Assembly: GCA_004124475.1 (NCBI GenBank)
Contig: SCKK01000020.1
Coordinates: 1 to 56,701 of the forward strand
Reading direction: 5' to 3'
Length of the DNA: 56,701 nt
Source of the DNA: Fidelibacterota bacterium
GTDB lineage: Bacteria; Fidelibacterota; Marinisomatia; Marinisomatales; SCKK01
This document shows, one piece after another, positions 9,892 to 17,939 of the stretch. The notes beneath the pieces were generated by a model, which saw only the letters and a list, made by a program, of their open reading frames with translations, was not told where the DNA came from and did not search any database. Both the position numbers and the translations under genes were made by a program. Each line of letters starts with the position of its first letter. Positions within the stretch are counted from its first letter, which is position 1.

Positions 9892-10016
9892 AACACAGTG
9901 ACTTTTCCACTTTTGATTTACATTTAAGCAATCAAAAAAGGATATGAGCTAATATTTATAGTAAATAACTGCTGAATCATTCCGTCAATAAAAAAATATC
10001 AAAAAGGAGAAATATA

Positions 10017-13000
10017 ATGAATCATGTCAATACATTAAGGTTAGTGGGGAAGTTTTTCTGTGCGACTTTAGCACTGATGATTACTCTAACTTCATTCCCA
10101 GTCGCTGAGAAAATTATCAAAAAAGATAAAAATCCCGCTGAAATTTCAATTAATAACGCCGAACAACTTGCTGTAAAACCGGATGCACAAACCGGTACTG
10201 AGCTTACTTCCTCCGAAGCGCTGGATGTTGAGCTAATCAACGAAATTCGCTTGAAAAAAGACCAGACTACCGACAGGATGGAACGGGCACAGAACCGAAG
10301 GAAGATACAGCAGCGACAGCAGGTGGCTAAGGTGAAGGAGCAGATCCGATCCCGGTCATTTCACAAATCAAGGGATCGGAGGAGAATTCCCGACGTTTCA
10401 AATCCTTTCAAAATAGATGTAAAATCGACACGAGAGAGTAGAACCTCCATGATTTACTCTGACACTATTCTGGAAGGAGTTGCTGATTCGATTTACATCC
10501 TTGTCAATGGAGTTAATGCAGACACCATCACACAAGGCGACGATATCGTGGTCACCATCCACTTTTCTGCAAGCTCTACCGAAGCGGATGTCGGTTTCTG
10601 GCTTGACATGAATGCCAATGGCACTTGGGAGGATACGGATGATTTTGATGTAGACGAAGGCGATCATATCGTGGATAATGATGAAGAGGATGAAAATCCA
10701 GCGGATGGAGTCTACCAGATAACCTTCTACGGGGATGATGAAGAGGGACTCAGCTGGATCTCTAACCTCGGGTTACTGCTAGTGGCAGAAGATGCCGGAG
10801 GTTCGGACGCCGCATTTCTTTATATAGAACCAATAGAAACAGACTACTCCGTCTCCGGGACGGTAACCCCAGCGATGGCCAATATCATGGTCATGGCCTT
10901 CCCCATGCACCGGATGGGACCCGGGATGGACCCAGGCATGGGCGGTGATCCGGAAGATGAACCAGAACCGAGGATAACGATGACCGATACTTCCGGACAC
11001 TATCAGAACTTCCTCCCCGATTCAGGATTCTACGCGATTTTTTCGTTTGATTTTCTTGGTGTCACCGGCGGCTGGATCCCGGACACTACTTACTTCGAAG
11101 TTTTTGTGGATGGTCATCTCACCGGTTTCGACTTCGACTACATCGCCCCTAATGCGTGGATTGAAGGTGTCGTAACCGATGAGGACGGTGATCCCCTTGA
11201 TTCGGTGGTGGTCTGGGCTAATCAAGAAAAAGGTCCAGGCACTTGGACGGAGACGGACTCAACCGGACACTACACTCTTGGGGTACTCGAGGGATACTGG
11301 TGGGTAGGTCTCGATAATGAGGATCTTATTCCTGACTATCTGGTTCCCTGGGATGAATATCCCTTTGTAACCGTAGGTGATACGGTTAATGTAGACTTCA
11401 CGGCTTATGCGACAGATGCAACGATTTCCGGTATTGTTTTCCTGAATGATTTTCCCATTGGCGGTGTCGGGATTGGAGCTGATTGTATATTCGGCTGGAC
11501 TGATGCCTGGTCCGAGTTCAACTCTATTGGCTCATACACTCTCTCTGTAACCAGTGCTGCGGACGACGAAGGAGGATACTTCGTTTTCGCGTGGGATTTA
11601 CCCCAGGATGTCTTTGTTGAAGAATACTACGAAGGGATCCGCTCGGGTTCCATGGGGATCGACTTCTACCTCCATTCCGTCTTTGGAGGTATCGAAGGTA
11701 TCGTACGTGATGCTCAGACTCAAGATCCCATCAGTGATGCCTGGGTAGGCGCCTGGGACGGCGAGAGTTGGTTTGGAACAGGTACCGATCCTGATGGGTT
11801 CTATCACCTGGCGTTACCTAATGGTACATACGAGGTGGACGCAGGAGCAGATAGATACTATCCTCTCTATGTAGGCACAGTCCTGATCAGCGATGATTTC
11901 TTAGTGCTGGATATTTCCCTTGAACCGGTCTCTTTCAACGGTTCGCTATCCGGCTTTGTATACGACTCAGACACTGGTTTGCCTATTGAAGATGCAGATG
12001 TAGATGTAGGAAGCGAGGATTACTGGGATCATACGCACACAGATACCGCCGGTTACTATCACTTCCCCTTACCAAATGGGGAGTATTGGGCTGCAGCATG
12101 GAAAGAAGGCTATGCACCGGATTACACGGATTCGCTGATTGTGATCGCAGACAACGACGTCGTACACAATTTCTTTCTAGCGCCCATCGTCATCGACGCA
12201 GCCATCGAAGGAGTCGTGTTTGATTCCACCACCGGCCAGCCGATCATAGGGGCATTTGTCTCCGCTTACAGCGAGATATTCTTCGCTGAAACTGTCACAG
12301 GCAGTGGAGGTTACTTCTTTTTCGAAGTGCCCAGCAATACTTTCTGGTTAGATGTATTTGCAGAAGGATATGAGCCCGAATTTATCGAACTATTTGTTGC
12401 CACTGAGGAAACGGTTTCGGTAGAAATTGGTCTATTGCCCCGGTTAATCCGTTCGCCTGTTATCACATCCATTAATGATGTTCCAAATGACCAAGGTCGA
12501 CAAGTAAGAATTACCTGGTTGCCTGGAGATCCATCTGACTATGGTATCTGGCAGAAATTTAGTATATGGCGACAGGTACATGATTCAGATCTTCATCTAT
12601 GGGATTTTATCACTGAAATACCTTTCCACGGGTTGGAGGAGTACTCCTATGTTGCACCTACTTTAAATGATTCCAATGCAACAACCGGTCTGACAGATGA
12701 ATTTTGGTCTGTATTCATGGTAACGGCTCATACATTTGATCCGTGGACATTCTTCGATTCAGAACCAGAATGGGGGTATTCCATAGACAACCTGGAGCCA
12801 TCGGAACCTGGAGGGTTACTGGCAAGTGTAAGCACGGCGGAGGTTGTTTTGCAATGGTTGCCAAATCCCGAAGAAGATCTGGATTACTACACCATCTATA
12901 GAGGAACAAACTCAGGATTTGAACCAGCAGAACCATTCTCCCATACCATAGATACGGTGTTTGTGGACTCAGAGATAGAATCGGATGTCACCTATTTCTA

Positions 13001-13379
13001 TGTAGTAACAGCGACCGATTTTAACGGTAATGAGAGCAACTACTCAGTAGAAGTGGGTGGTAGTTTGGGTATCTATGAGATTGGACAAATCCCGACAAGG
13101 TTTGAACTTGCCCAGAACTACCCGAATCCATTTAACCCGTCTACTACGATTCAGTTTGATCTTCCCAATAATGGTACTGTCCTGCTTTCAATCTATAATT
13201 TGTTAGGGAAGGAGATTAATACTGTGGTGAATCGTGAGTTTCAGGCAGGTCGTTACCGGTTTGAATGGGATGGCACCAACAAGGCAGGAAAGTTGGTACC
13301 TAGTGGCGTTTACTTTTACAGAATCTCAGTAGATGGAAACGAATATGTTGAGACCAGAAAAATGATGCTACTCAGATAA
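10017..13379 (+). CDS. Large secreted protein with carboxypeptidase-regulatory-like repeats and T9SS sorting domain
   Basis: A 1120-residue exported protein. A hydrophobic segment at about 13-28 serves as signal peptide. A charged, RQ-rich linker (about 70-130) follows, then an acidic domain near 150-270 (DADxN-like: DMNANGTWEDTDDFD) that may bind calcium. Next are several copies of a carboxypeptidase regulatory-like beta-sandwich, marked by repeats such as GVVTDEDGDPLDSVVVWA, GIVRDAQTQDPISDAWVGA and GFVYDSDTGLPIEDADVDV. A fibronectin-III-like part (about 820-1020) comes before the C-terminal sorting domain FELAQNYPNPFNPSTTIQFD, ending RKMMLLR. Proteins of this build are taken across the outer membrane by the type IX system and anchored or released. 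AAGGAG lies just before the ATG. An intrinsic terminator follows. Confidence 0.85.
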   Translation: MNHVNTLRLVGKFFCATLALMITLTSFPVAEKIIKKDKNPAEISINNAEQLAVKPDAQTGTELTSSEALDVELINEIRLKKDQTTDRMERAQNRRKIQQRQQVAKVKEQIRSRSFHKSRDRRRIPDVSNPFKIDVKSTRESRTSMIYSDTILEGVADSIYILVNGVNADTITQGDDIVVTIHFSASSTEADVGFWLDMNANGTWEDTDDFDVDEGDHIVDNDEEDENPADGVYQITFYGDDEEGLSWISNLGLLLVAEDAGGSDAAFLYIEPIETDYSVSGTVTPAMANIMVMAFPMHRMGPGMDPGMGGDPEDEPEPRITMTDTSGHYQNFLPDSGFYAIFSFDFLGVTGGWIPDTTYFEVFVDGHLTGFDFDYIAPNAWIEGVVTDEDGDPLDSVVVWANQEKGPGTWTETDSTGHYTLGVLEGYWWVGLDNEDLIPDYLVPWDEYPFVTVGDTVNVDFTAYATDATISGIVFLNDFPIGGVGIGADCIFGWTDAWSEFNSIGSYTLSVTSAADDEGGYFVFAWDLPQDVFVEEYYEGIRSGSMGIDFYLHSVFGGIEGIVRDAQTQDPISDAWVGAWDGESWFGTGTDPDGFYHLALPNGTYEVDAGADRYYPLYVGTVLISDDFLVLDISLEPVSFNGSLSGFVYDSDTGLPIEDADVDVGSEDYWDHTHTDTAGYYHFPLPNGEYWAAAWKEGYAPDYTDSLIVIADNDVVHNFFLAPIVIDAAIEGVVFDSTTGQPIIGAFVSAYSEIFFAETVTGSGGYFFFEVPSNTFWLDVFAEGYEPEFIELFVATEETVSVEIGLLPRLIRSPVITSINDVPNDQGRQVRITWLPGDPSDYGIWQKFSIWRQVHDSDLHLWDFITEIPFHGLEEYSYVAPTLNDSNATTGLTDEFWSVFMVTAHTFDPWTFFDSEPEWGYSIDNLEPSEPGGLLASVSTAEVVLQWLPNPEEDLDYYTIYRGTNSGFEPAEPFSHTIDTVFVDSEIESDVTYFYVVTATDFNGNESNYSVEVGGSLGIYEIGQIPTRFELAQNYPNPFNPSTTIQFDLPNNGTVLLSIYNLLGKEINTVVNREFQAGRYRFEWDGTNKAGKLVPSGVYFYRISVDGNEYVETRKMMLLR

Positions 13380-13406
13380 TCTAAGACGTTTATGCTCTCC
13401 CTGATA

Positions 13407-13437
13407 GGTCCCCCGATTCGTCGGGGGACTTTTTTTA
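13407..13437 (+). terminator. Intrinsic terminator of the T9SS-sorted protein gene
   Basis: A perfect 9-bp stem, GTCCCCCGA (13408-13416) with TCGGGGGAC (13421-13429), is closed by a TTCG tetraloop and followed at once by seven T residues. It lies 28 bases after the stop codon. The T-run overlaps the stop codon of the convergent thioesterase gene. No T-run serves the opposite strand, so it acts for plus-strand transcripts. Confidence 0.93.
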
Positions 13438-13824
13438 TTTCCCATGAGGCACTTTCTCCCACCGTCCGTCCTTCCCTTTTTTAACTGCCACCATTGTGAA
13501 CAGTGCTTCACATACTGTCCGAGATTTCCCCAATGGATTTTCTGCAGTGGCTTTAACCTCCACGACAAACGAGGTTACACCAGTTGATACGATGGTTGAT
13601 TCAAAGTTAACCCACTCTCCACCGTAAACCGGCTCTGAAAATACTACCTTATCAACAGCTTTGGTAACACCACCTTCTGCTACTGTTCCCCTTAAAAAAC
13701 GATGAGCGGCTTTCCCTGCGGCAATATCCATCCAAGAAATCATCTTGCCCCCAAACAGGGTACCGATATTGTTTAAATCATTGGGCATGACCAATTGACT
13801 ATATCGAGCAATGATCTTTTCCAT
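13435..13824 (-). CDS. Hotdog-fold acyl-CoA thioesterase (YciA/BACH-like)
   Basis: A 129-residue single hotdog domain that should hydrolyse acyl-CoA thioesters in the cytosol. Family motifs are the N-terminal LVMPNDLNNIGTLFGGKMISWMD, where the N/GG region with an aspartate (D33) supplies the catalytic site, and a central TKAVDKVVFSEPVYGGE strand followed by FVVEVKATAENP. The length matches bacterial YciA-type enzymes. The ATG at 13824 has only a weak upstream site (GGAGTAAT). It is convergent with the T9SS gene, and its stop codon lies within that gene's terminator T-run. Chain-length preference cannot be read from the sequence. Confidence 0.85.
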   Translation of the reverse strand: MEKIIARYSQLVMPNDLNNIGTLFGGKMISWMDIAAGKAAHRFLRGTVAEGGVTKAVDKVVFSEPVYGGEWVNFESTIVSTGVTSFVVEVKATAENPLGKSRTVCEALFTMVAVKKGKDGRWEKVPHGK

Positions 13825-14015
13825 AAAACAATTACTCCAAATATTGATTATTTATTCTGGATTATCCACTGGATCTTGAGATTCACCACCTTCATAGGTT
13901 ACGAAGGTCACAATGGTCTTCCCTGGAAACTCCCACGAAGAGTCCCTGCAGGAAACGACACCTTCCGAAACTTCAGGATGTGTAGTAGTGCCTTAGCCTA
14001 CTCCGTAGCAAGAAA

Positions 14016-14031
14016 TCCCGAAGCTTCGGGA
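14016..14031. repeat. Dispersed palindrome TCCCGAAGCTTCGGGA, copy 1
   Basis: A perfect 16-bp palindrome in the 456-base gap between the thioesterase and HMA genes. The identical 16-mer recurs at 15037-15052. The flanks of the two copies differ, so the palindrome itself is the shared unit. Confidence 0.6.
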
Positions 14032-14100
14032 TATTGGGGTGGCTGATGAATTAATGAGGTTATCATTATCAATTTACAAATCTTATTCTCCTAAAAAAGA

Positions 14101-14171
14101 AGTGAGCCCCGTTTAATTACCCTCGAGAAATTCTATTTTCTCTGAAGAGCACGCCAAAGCTACGGGGCTCA
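14101..14171 (-). ncRNA. Possible small structured RNA closed by a 10-bp helix
   Basis: On the minus strand, TGAGCCCCGT (14171-14162) pairs perfectly with ACGGGGCTCA (14112-14103), enclosing 49 bases. Inside is a second hairpin, GAGAAA with TTTCTC around a 6-base loop. The closing helix is followed by CTTCTTTTTT, so it would also serve as a terminator of the minus-strand transcript. The preceding HMA gene already has its own terminator at 14229-14256, which suggests an independent small RNA or a cis element far upstream of the thioesterase gene. I could not match it to any riboswitch or RNA family from memory. Confidence 0.4.
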
Positions 14172-14228
14172 TGTCTATTTTACTTTCTATTGAATGAAAT
14201 TGTCAATATAGAATTTTACAAATTTTTT

Positions 14229-14256
14229 TAAATAAAAAGGGGGCAATTAGGCCCCC
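14229..14256 (-). terminator. Intrinsic terminator of the HMA-protein gene
   Basis: On the minus strand, GGGGGC pairs with GCCCCC (plus-strand 14239-14244 and 14251-14256) around a 6-base loop and is followed by TTTTTATTT. It begins 24 bases after the stop codon of the HMA gene, which fits its terminator. Confidence 0.85.
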
Positions 14257-14280
14257 ATTTATTCTTATTTTGTGTAGATA

Positions 14281-14673
14281 TTATATTGAACCGGTTTTCT
14301 TTATATTTCCACTACACCCCGATTTACCTGATAAACTGAAACTACACTCATATTTTCCTAAACCCTTTGCATGATCACATTCCTTATGAATACCGCCATT
14401 AAACCCAAGATCGGTAATTGTAGTTGAAATGGTTTCCATATTTACAACCAATGGATCATAGACGATTTCTGCTACACTTTTATCGAAATTAACTTTGGCA
14501 TTTTGGATTCCTTTGAGGTTACTCAGGACGGTTTCAATTTTCTCAACACAATTGTTACAATGCATGCCAGTGATTTTCATTTCCGTAGTTTCAAATCCTT
14601 CCGGTGCATAGGAACCGGCAATCAAGATGACGAGTCCTAAAGCAATTAAAAGGAAAACAGGTGCCTTTTTCAT
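14281..14673 (-). CDS. Membrane-anchored heavy-metal-associated (HMA) domain protein
   Basis: A 130-residue protein with an N-terminal hydrophobic segment (about 5-22) that is either a signal peptide or an anchor, so the rest should face the periplasm. An HMA domain follows (about 30-98), with the metal motif GMHCNNC (C39, C42). Family members bind Cu(I), Zn(II), Hg(II) or similar ions and pass them to transporters. The tail HKECDHAKGLGKYECSFSL...GCSG holds three more cysteines and two histidines, which may form a second metal site. The ATG is preceded by AGGAGG. No copper ATPase or mercury genes are adjacent, so metal and partner are unknown. Confidence 0.8.
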   Translation of the reverse strand: MKKAPVFLLIALGLVILIAGSYAPEGFETTEMKITGMHCNNCVEKIETVLSNLKGIQNAKVNFDKSVAEIVYDPLVVNMETISTTITDLGFNGGIHKECDHAKGLGKYECSFSLSGKSGCSGNIKKTGSI

Positions 14674-15162
14674 AATTCCTCCTAGGTTTTACTATGTCTA
14701 ATATATTTATCTAAAATTAATAGATCAAGTAAACAATTGCACATTTGCACAAATAATTTCTTCAGGGTAGAAATCACAATTAGTCCCGCAAGGATGATTG
14801 GAAATCGTTTTAATAATTCCAAGTTCATTTTCCTAACGTTTTCTTTTGAAAAACTATTAGATAGTGCTCAAGTGTTCGTGTGTTAAGGTGAATTCAAGAC
14901 GGGATAATATAAACACTTTAATACTCAAACACGTGAACACTTAGCCTTATTTTATGTAAACATTTTTTTGATACGCACTACTAGTAGTCCGTTTCGCAAA
15001 TAACATTAAAATGAAGAACGACAGTATTAATGTGTTTCCCGAAGCTTCGGGATTAATGTATTATTGTCCTATCTCGACGGGAAAACCTGAACACTTGAAC
15101 ACCAGAACACTTTAATACAAGAACACTTAAAAACACTGCTTATTGCCATAATATTAAGGAAA
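14674..15162. other. Gene-free region rich in a degenerate short repeat
   Basis: No gene is visible across 489 bases. The segment 14870-15135 is filled with variants of AACACTT and AACACTTTAATAC, in both orientations (for example near 14919, 14937, 15088, 15098 and 15105). It also contains the second copy of the 16-bp palindrome TCCCGAAGCTTCGGGA at 15037-15052, within ATTAATGTGTTTCCC...GGGATTAATG. Similar words occur near 5.1 kb, 39.5 kb and 41.8 kb, so this seems to be a dispersed intergenic repeat family that has piled up here. Confidence 0.5.
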
Positions 15163-16497
15163 CTATATACTAGATCTTAATTTCGCTTCTTTTTTCCCTA
15201 TCTCTTCATCCACAAAATAGAATACTATAGCACCTGAAATAAACAAAATTAAGATTGAGCCAATGCTCCATCGTGAAGCAATCATCCCAATTTCCAAAAT
15301 CTGTTCTTCTGATGGTGATGCAGGTAATAGAGCTCTTTTAACGATTAATCCAACTATTCCCATTAAAGCAGGTCCAATTATCGCTGCGAATTTACCCAAC
15401 ATATTGTAGAACCCATAAAATTCCCCCGATTGATTCTTCGGAATGAGTCGGGAGTAGTAGGAACGACTCAAAGCTTGAATACCTCCCTGGACCAATCCGA
15501 TAACGATTGCCAGTCCATAAAACTCTATTTTACTAGTCATCATCACACCCCACACGGTCACTCCCATATAAATGCCTATGGCCAAAAATATTGCCTTACG
15601 AACTCCCCATTTTTCACCGAGTCGGCTGTATATAATCGCTGCAGGAAATGCAACAAATTGAGTAAGTAATAGAGCAAGAATCAGATCACTATCGTCAAAT
15701 CCAAGTGACAGTCCGTAATCGACAGCCATCTTAATGATTGTGTCTACTCCATCAATGTAAAGCCAATAAGCTAACAAGAATAGCCATACAACTTTATGTT
15801 GTCTGATTTTTCGAAATGTGGAAGATAGTTGCTCAAATCCTTCTTTAAACATGGATATCCATGTGATTTTTTCCTTACTCTTCTCTTCATCAACCCAAAA
15901 AATAACAAATAGTGTAAAAACACCCCACCAGATGGCAACAGAAAGAAAAGAGTAACGAACGGCTTCACTTGCGTCGGCAAGTCCGAACCTTTCCGGCATC
16001 CGGGTCATGAGCACGTTAATTAAAAATAGTAGACCTCCCCCAAGATATCCCATCCCAAAACCGAATCCGGAAACACGGTCAATATTGTCCTCACTTGCCA
16101 CTTGAGTTAGGAGAGCATCGTAAAACACATTACTTCCGGAAAATCCAATAATCCCCATGGCATAAATCAGAATTGCCCATTCCCAGTCTCCTTTTTGAAC
16201 CATAAAAAGGGTTGCTGTCATCAACACACCGAGGTATGCAAAAAATAGGAGGAACTTCTTTTTCGCAGAGCCTTTATCTGCTACCGCTCCCAATACAGGC
16301 GCCATTAACGCTACGACCAAACTCGCAATCGAATTTCCAAAACCCAGACGGGCAGTACTCATATTTATATCAGCTCCATAGCTCCAATACTGTTTAAAAA
16401 AAATGGGGAAAAACCCCGCCATGACGGTTGTAGCAAAGGCTGAATTCGCCCAGTCATACATTGCCCAACCCCAGACATTCTTTTTTTCTTGAGTCAT
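15163..16497 (-). CDS. MFS transporter, UMF1/Atg22-like family
   Basis: A 444-residue inner-membrane protein with about 12 hydrophobic segments. The opening KNVWGWAMYDWANSAFATTV is the family signature of the UMF1 (vacuole effluxer Atg22-like) branch of the major facilitator superfamily. A further family segment is GLVQGGIQALSRSYYSRLIP (about residue 335), followed by EFYGFYNMLGKFAAIIGP. Substrates of bacterial members are not settled; amino acids or peptidoglycan fragments are proposed for some. It lies downstream of the NamZ-symporter pair on the same strand after a 136-base gap with a GC-rich hairpin, so it may or may not belong to that unit. Confidence 0.85.
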   Translation of the reverse strand: MTQEKKNVWGWAMYDWANSAFATTVMAGFFPIFFKQYWSYGADINMSTARLGFGNSIASLVVALMAPVLGAVADKGSAKKKFLLFFAYLGVLMTATLFMVQKGDWEWAILIYAMGIIGFSGSNVFYDALLTQVASEDNIDRVSGFGFGMGYLGGGLLFLINVLMTRMPERFGLADASEAVRYSFLSVAIWWGVFTLFVIFWVDEEKSKEKITWISMFKEGFEQLSSTFRKIRQHKVVWLFLLAYWLYIDGVDTIIKMAVDYGLSLGFDDSDLILALLLTQFVAFPAAIIYSRLGEKWGVRKAIFLAIGIYMGVTVWGVMMTSKIEFYGLAIVIGLVQGGIQALSRSYYSRLIPKNQSGEFYGFYNMLGKFAAIIGPALMGIVGLIVKRALLPASPSEEQILEIGMIASRWSIGSILILFISGAIVFYFVDEEIGKKEAKLRSSI

Positions 16498-16559
16498 ATT
16501 CTTGAACTCGCTATGCTACGCTTTGTCCCGACACGTTGGGAGAAGGATGGAATATTGCC

Positions 16560-16590
16560 TGCCTGTCGTACCGACAGGACAGACAGGGAA
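16560..16590. repeat. GC-rich palindromic element of the CCTGCC/CCTGTCG family
   Basis: A 7-bp stem, CCTGTCG (16562-16568) with CGACAGG (16572-16578), is followed by ACAGACAGGG. It is one of several GC-rich palindromes scattered through this AT-rich window (compare 33852-33887, 41750-41780, 43087-43122, 51927-51955 and 55789-55812). It is intergenic here. Confidence 0.5.
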
Positions 16591-16633
16591 CGATGGAACA
16601 CTGGGTTTATAATTATTAGCCTGTCTAAGAGAA

Positions 16634-17932
16634 TCATCGGTAGAGCAAATACTTTTCTCTGAATTGACTGAATTTGATAATATCATGAGTCCATGTGGCG
16701 GTTAATTTTAACGGATTTCTCTCTTGAGCTAAAAAGATTCGTAAATAGTCGTGACCGAATATTTGATCGATGTAATTGTTTCTTACCCACTGGAATTGAT
16801 GAGGATAGAGACGGGTTGTAACAGATAAAATGGTAATTGCCAAGGTCAAAGGAGAGAAATCTTTCGAGTTTGTGACTTCAATTTTTACACCCTCACATTG
16901 TTCACCTTTGTAACGGAGATAGGAGTTAAAAATAGAGGTTGAATCAGGGATAAACTCAATTTTTTTGAATGTGACTCCAGTTAGATTATACTGATGTAAG
17001 CTTTTCATCAGAACCTCGCTATCTACCCAAGGAGCACCGATAATTTGATAGGGGAAACCCGTACCCAATCCATAAGAAAGATTTGTTCCCTCCAAAAGTC
17101 CCATTCCCAATGCAAGATGCAAAACCATCAAATTATCGATATCCGGGGCTGGATTTACCCACGGAAATCCCGTATCATCCATTAACATACTTCGACGCCA
17201 ATTAGCCATGGGAATAATAGTCAAATCGACGGTGAATCCTTGACGAATCCATCCTGTTTCATTGATCAGGAGACAATATTCCCCGATTGTCAGACCGTGG
17301 CGTATTGGAACGAGATGATATCCGATAAAAGATTGATACTTCGGTCTCACAGTAGGACCTTCAATCACAACACCTCCTAGAGGATTAGGTCTGTCTAAAA
17401 CAATTACGGGAATGTCATACAGGGAAGCAACCTCCATTACTTTTGTGACAGTAGTAATAAAACTGAAGTACCTGATCCCAGGATCCTGAAGATCGATAAG
17501 AATCAAGTCCAAATCCTGTATGTCATCCTTTTCCGGTTTAAATTTTTCTCCCCACAAACTTTTCACAGGAATACCAAACGCCAGATCGTTCTCCTCTTTT
17601 GAGTAGTGGATATGTTCACTTTCCTGAGCAAAAAGTCCAAATTCCGGTGTATAAATAAGTGTTACTGTAACTTTATTTTTATATTGATTTAACAAATCCA
17701 AAAGATGAATTCCCTTTGTGTTTACCGCAGTTTGATTGGTCAATACGGCAATCTTACGATCAGATAAAGGCTCAAAGTCCATCTCCTCTAAAATATCGAG
17801 ACCCGTGAGAACACCGGGATAAAAATCCAGATCAGGAAGTTGTAAAATACGAGTATGTTCAAACTCAACCGCAAATAAGAAATTGCTAACAAACAGTATT
17901 ACGTTAATTATATGAATAATATAAAGTTTCAC
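16634..17932 (-). CDS. namZ: Exo-beta-N-acetylmuramidase NamZ-like (DUF1343)
   Basis: A 432-residue exported glycosidase. Its family removes terminal N-acetylmuramic acid from the non-reducing end of peptidoglycan chains. Residues 1-21 form a signal peptide. Family segments are IAVLTNQTAVN (about 63-73), LILIDLQDPGIRYFSFITT (about 140-158), VLDRPNPLGGVVIEGP (about 178-193) and VPIRHGLTIGEY (about 208-219). Length is normal. It follows the symporter gene by seven bases, so the two are co-transcribed, and it lies in the same region as the NagZ-like fusion and the sugar kinase. That fits stepwise breakdown and uptake of cell-wall sugars. Function by homology is well supported; the exact substrate here is inferred. 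Confidence 0.85.
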   Translation of the reverse strand: MKLYIIHIINVILFVSNFLFAVEFEHTRILQLPDLDFYPGVLTGLDILEEMDFEPLSDRKIAVLTNQTAVNTKGIHLLDLLNQYKNKVTVTLIYTPEFGLFAQESEHIHYSKEENDLAFGIPVKSLWGEKFKPEKDDIQDLDLILIDLQDPGIRYFSFITTVTKVMEVASLYDIPVIVLDRPNPLGGVVIEGPTVRPKYQSFIGYHLVPIRHGLTIGEYCLLINETGWIRQGFTVDLTIIPMANWRRSMLMDDTGFPWVNPAPDIDNLMVLHLALGMGLLEGTNLSYGLGTGFPYQIIGAPWVDSEVLMKSLHQYNLTGVTFKKIEFIPDSTSIFNSYLRYKGEQCEGVKIEVTNSKDFSPLTLAITILSVTTRLYPHQFQWVRNNYIDQIFGHDYLRIFLAQERNPLKLTATWTHDIIKFSQFREKYLLYR

Positions 17933-17939
17933 ATTAATT

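Noticed and set aside
13795-14046. An 83-codon plus-strand ORF after the thioesterase gene
   Set aside because: Starts antisense to the thioesterase N-terminus, lacks a ribosome binding site and ends in the dispersed palindrome; its product shows no family features.
14101-14171. A c-di-GMP (GEMM-I) riboswitch, suggested by CGCCAAAGCTACGGGGCT on the plus strand
   Set aside because: The 5' half of that riboswitch is absent, the helices pair differently, and there is no plus-strand gene downstream.
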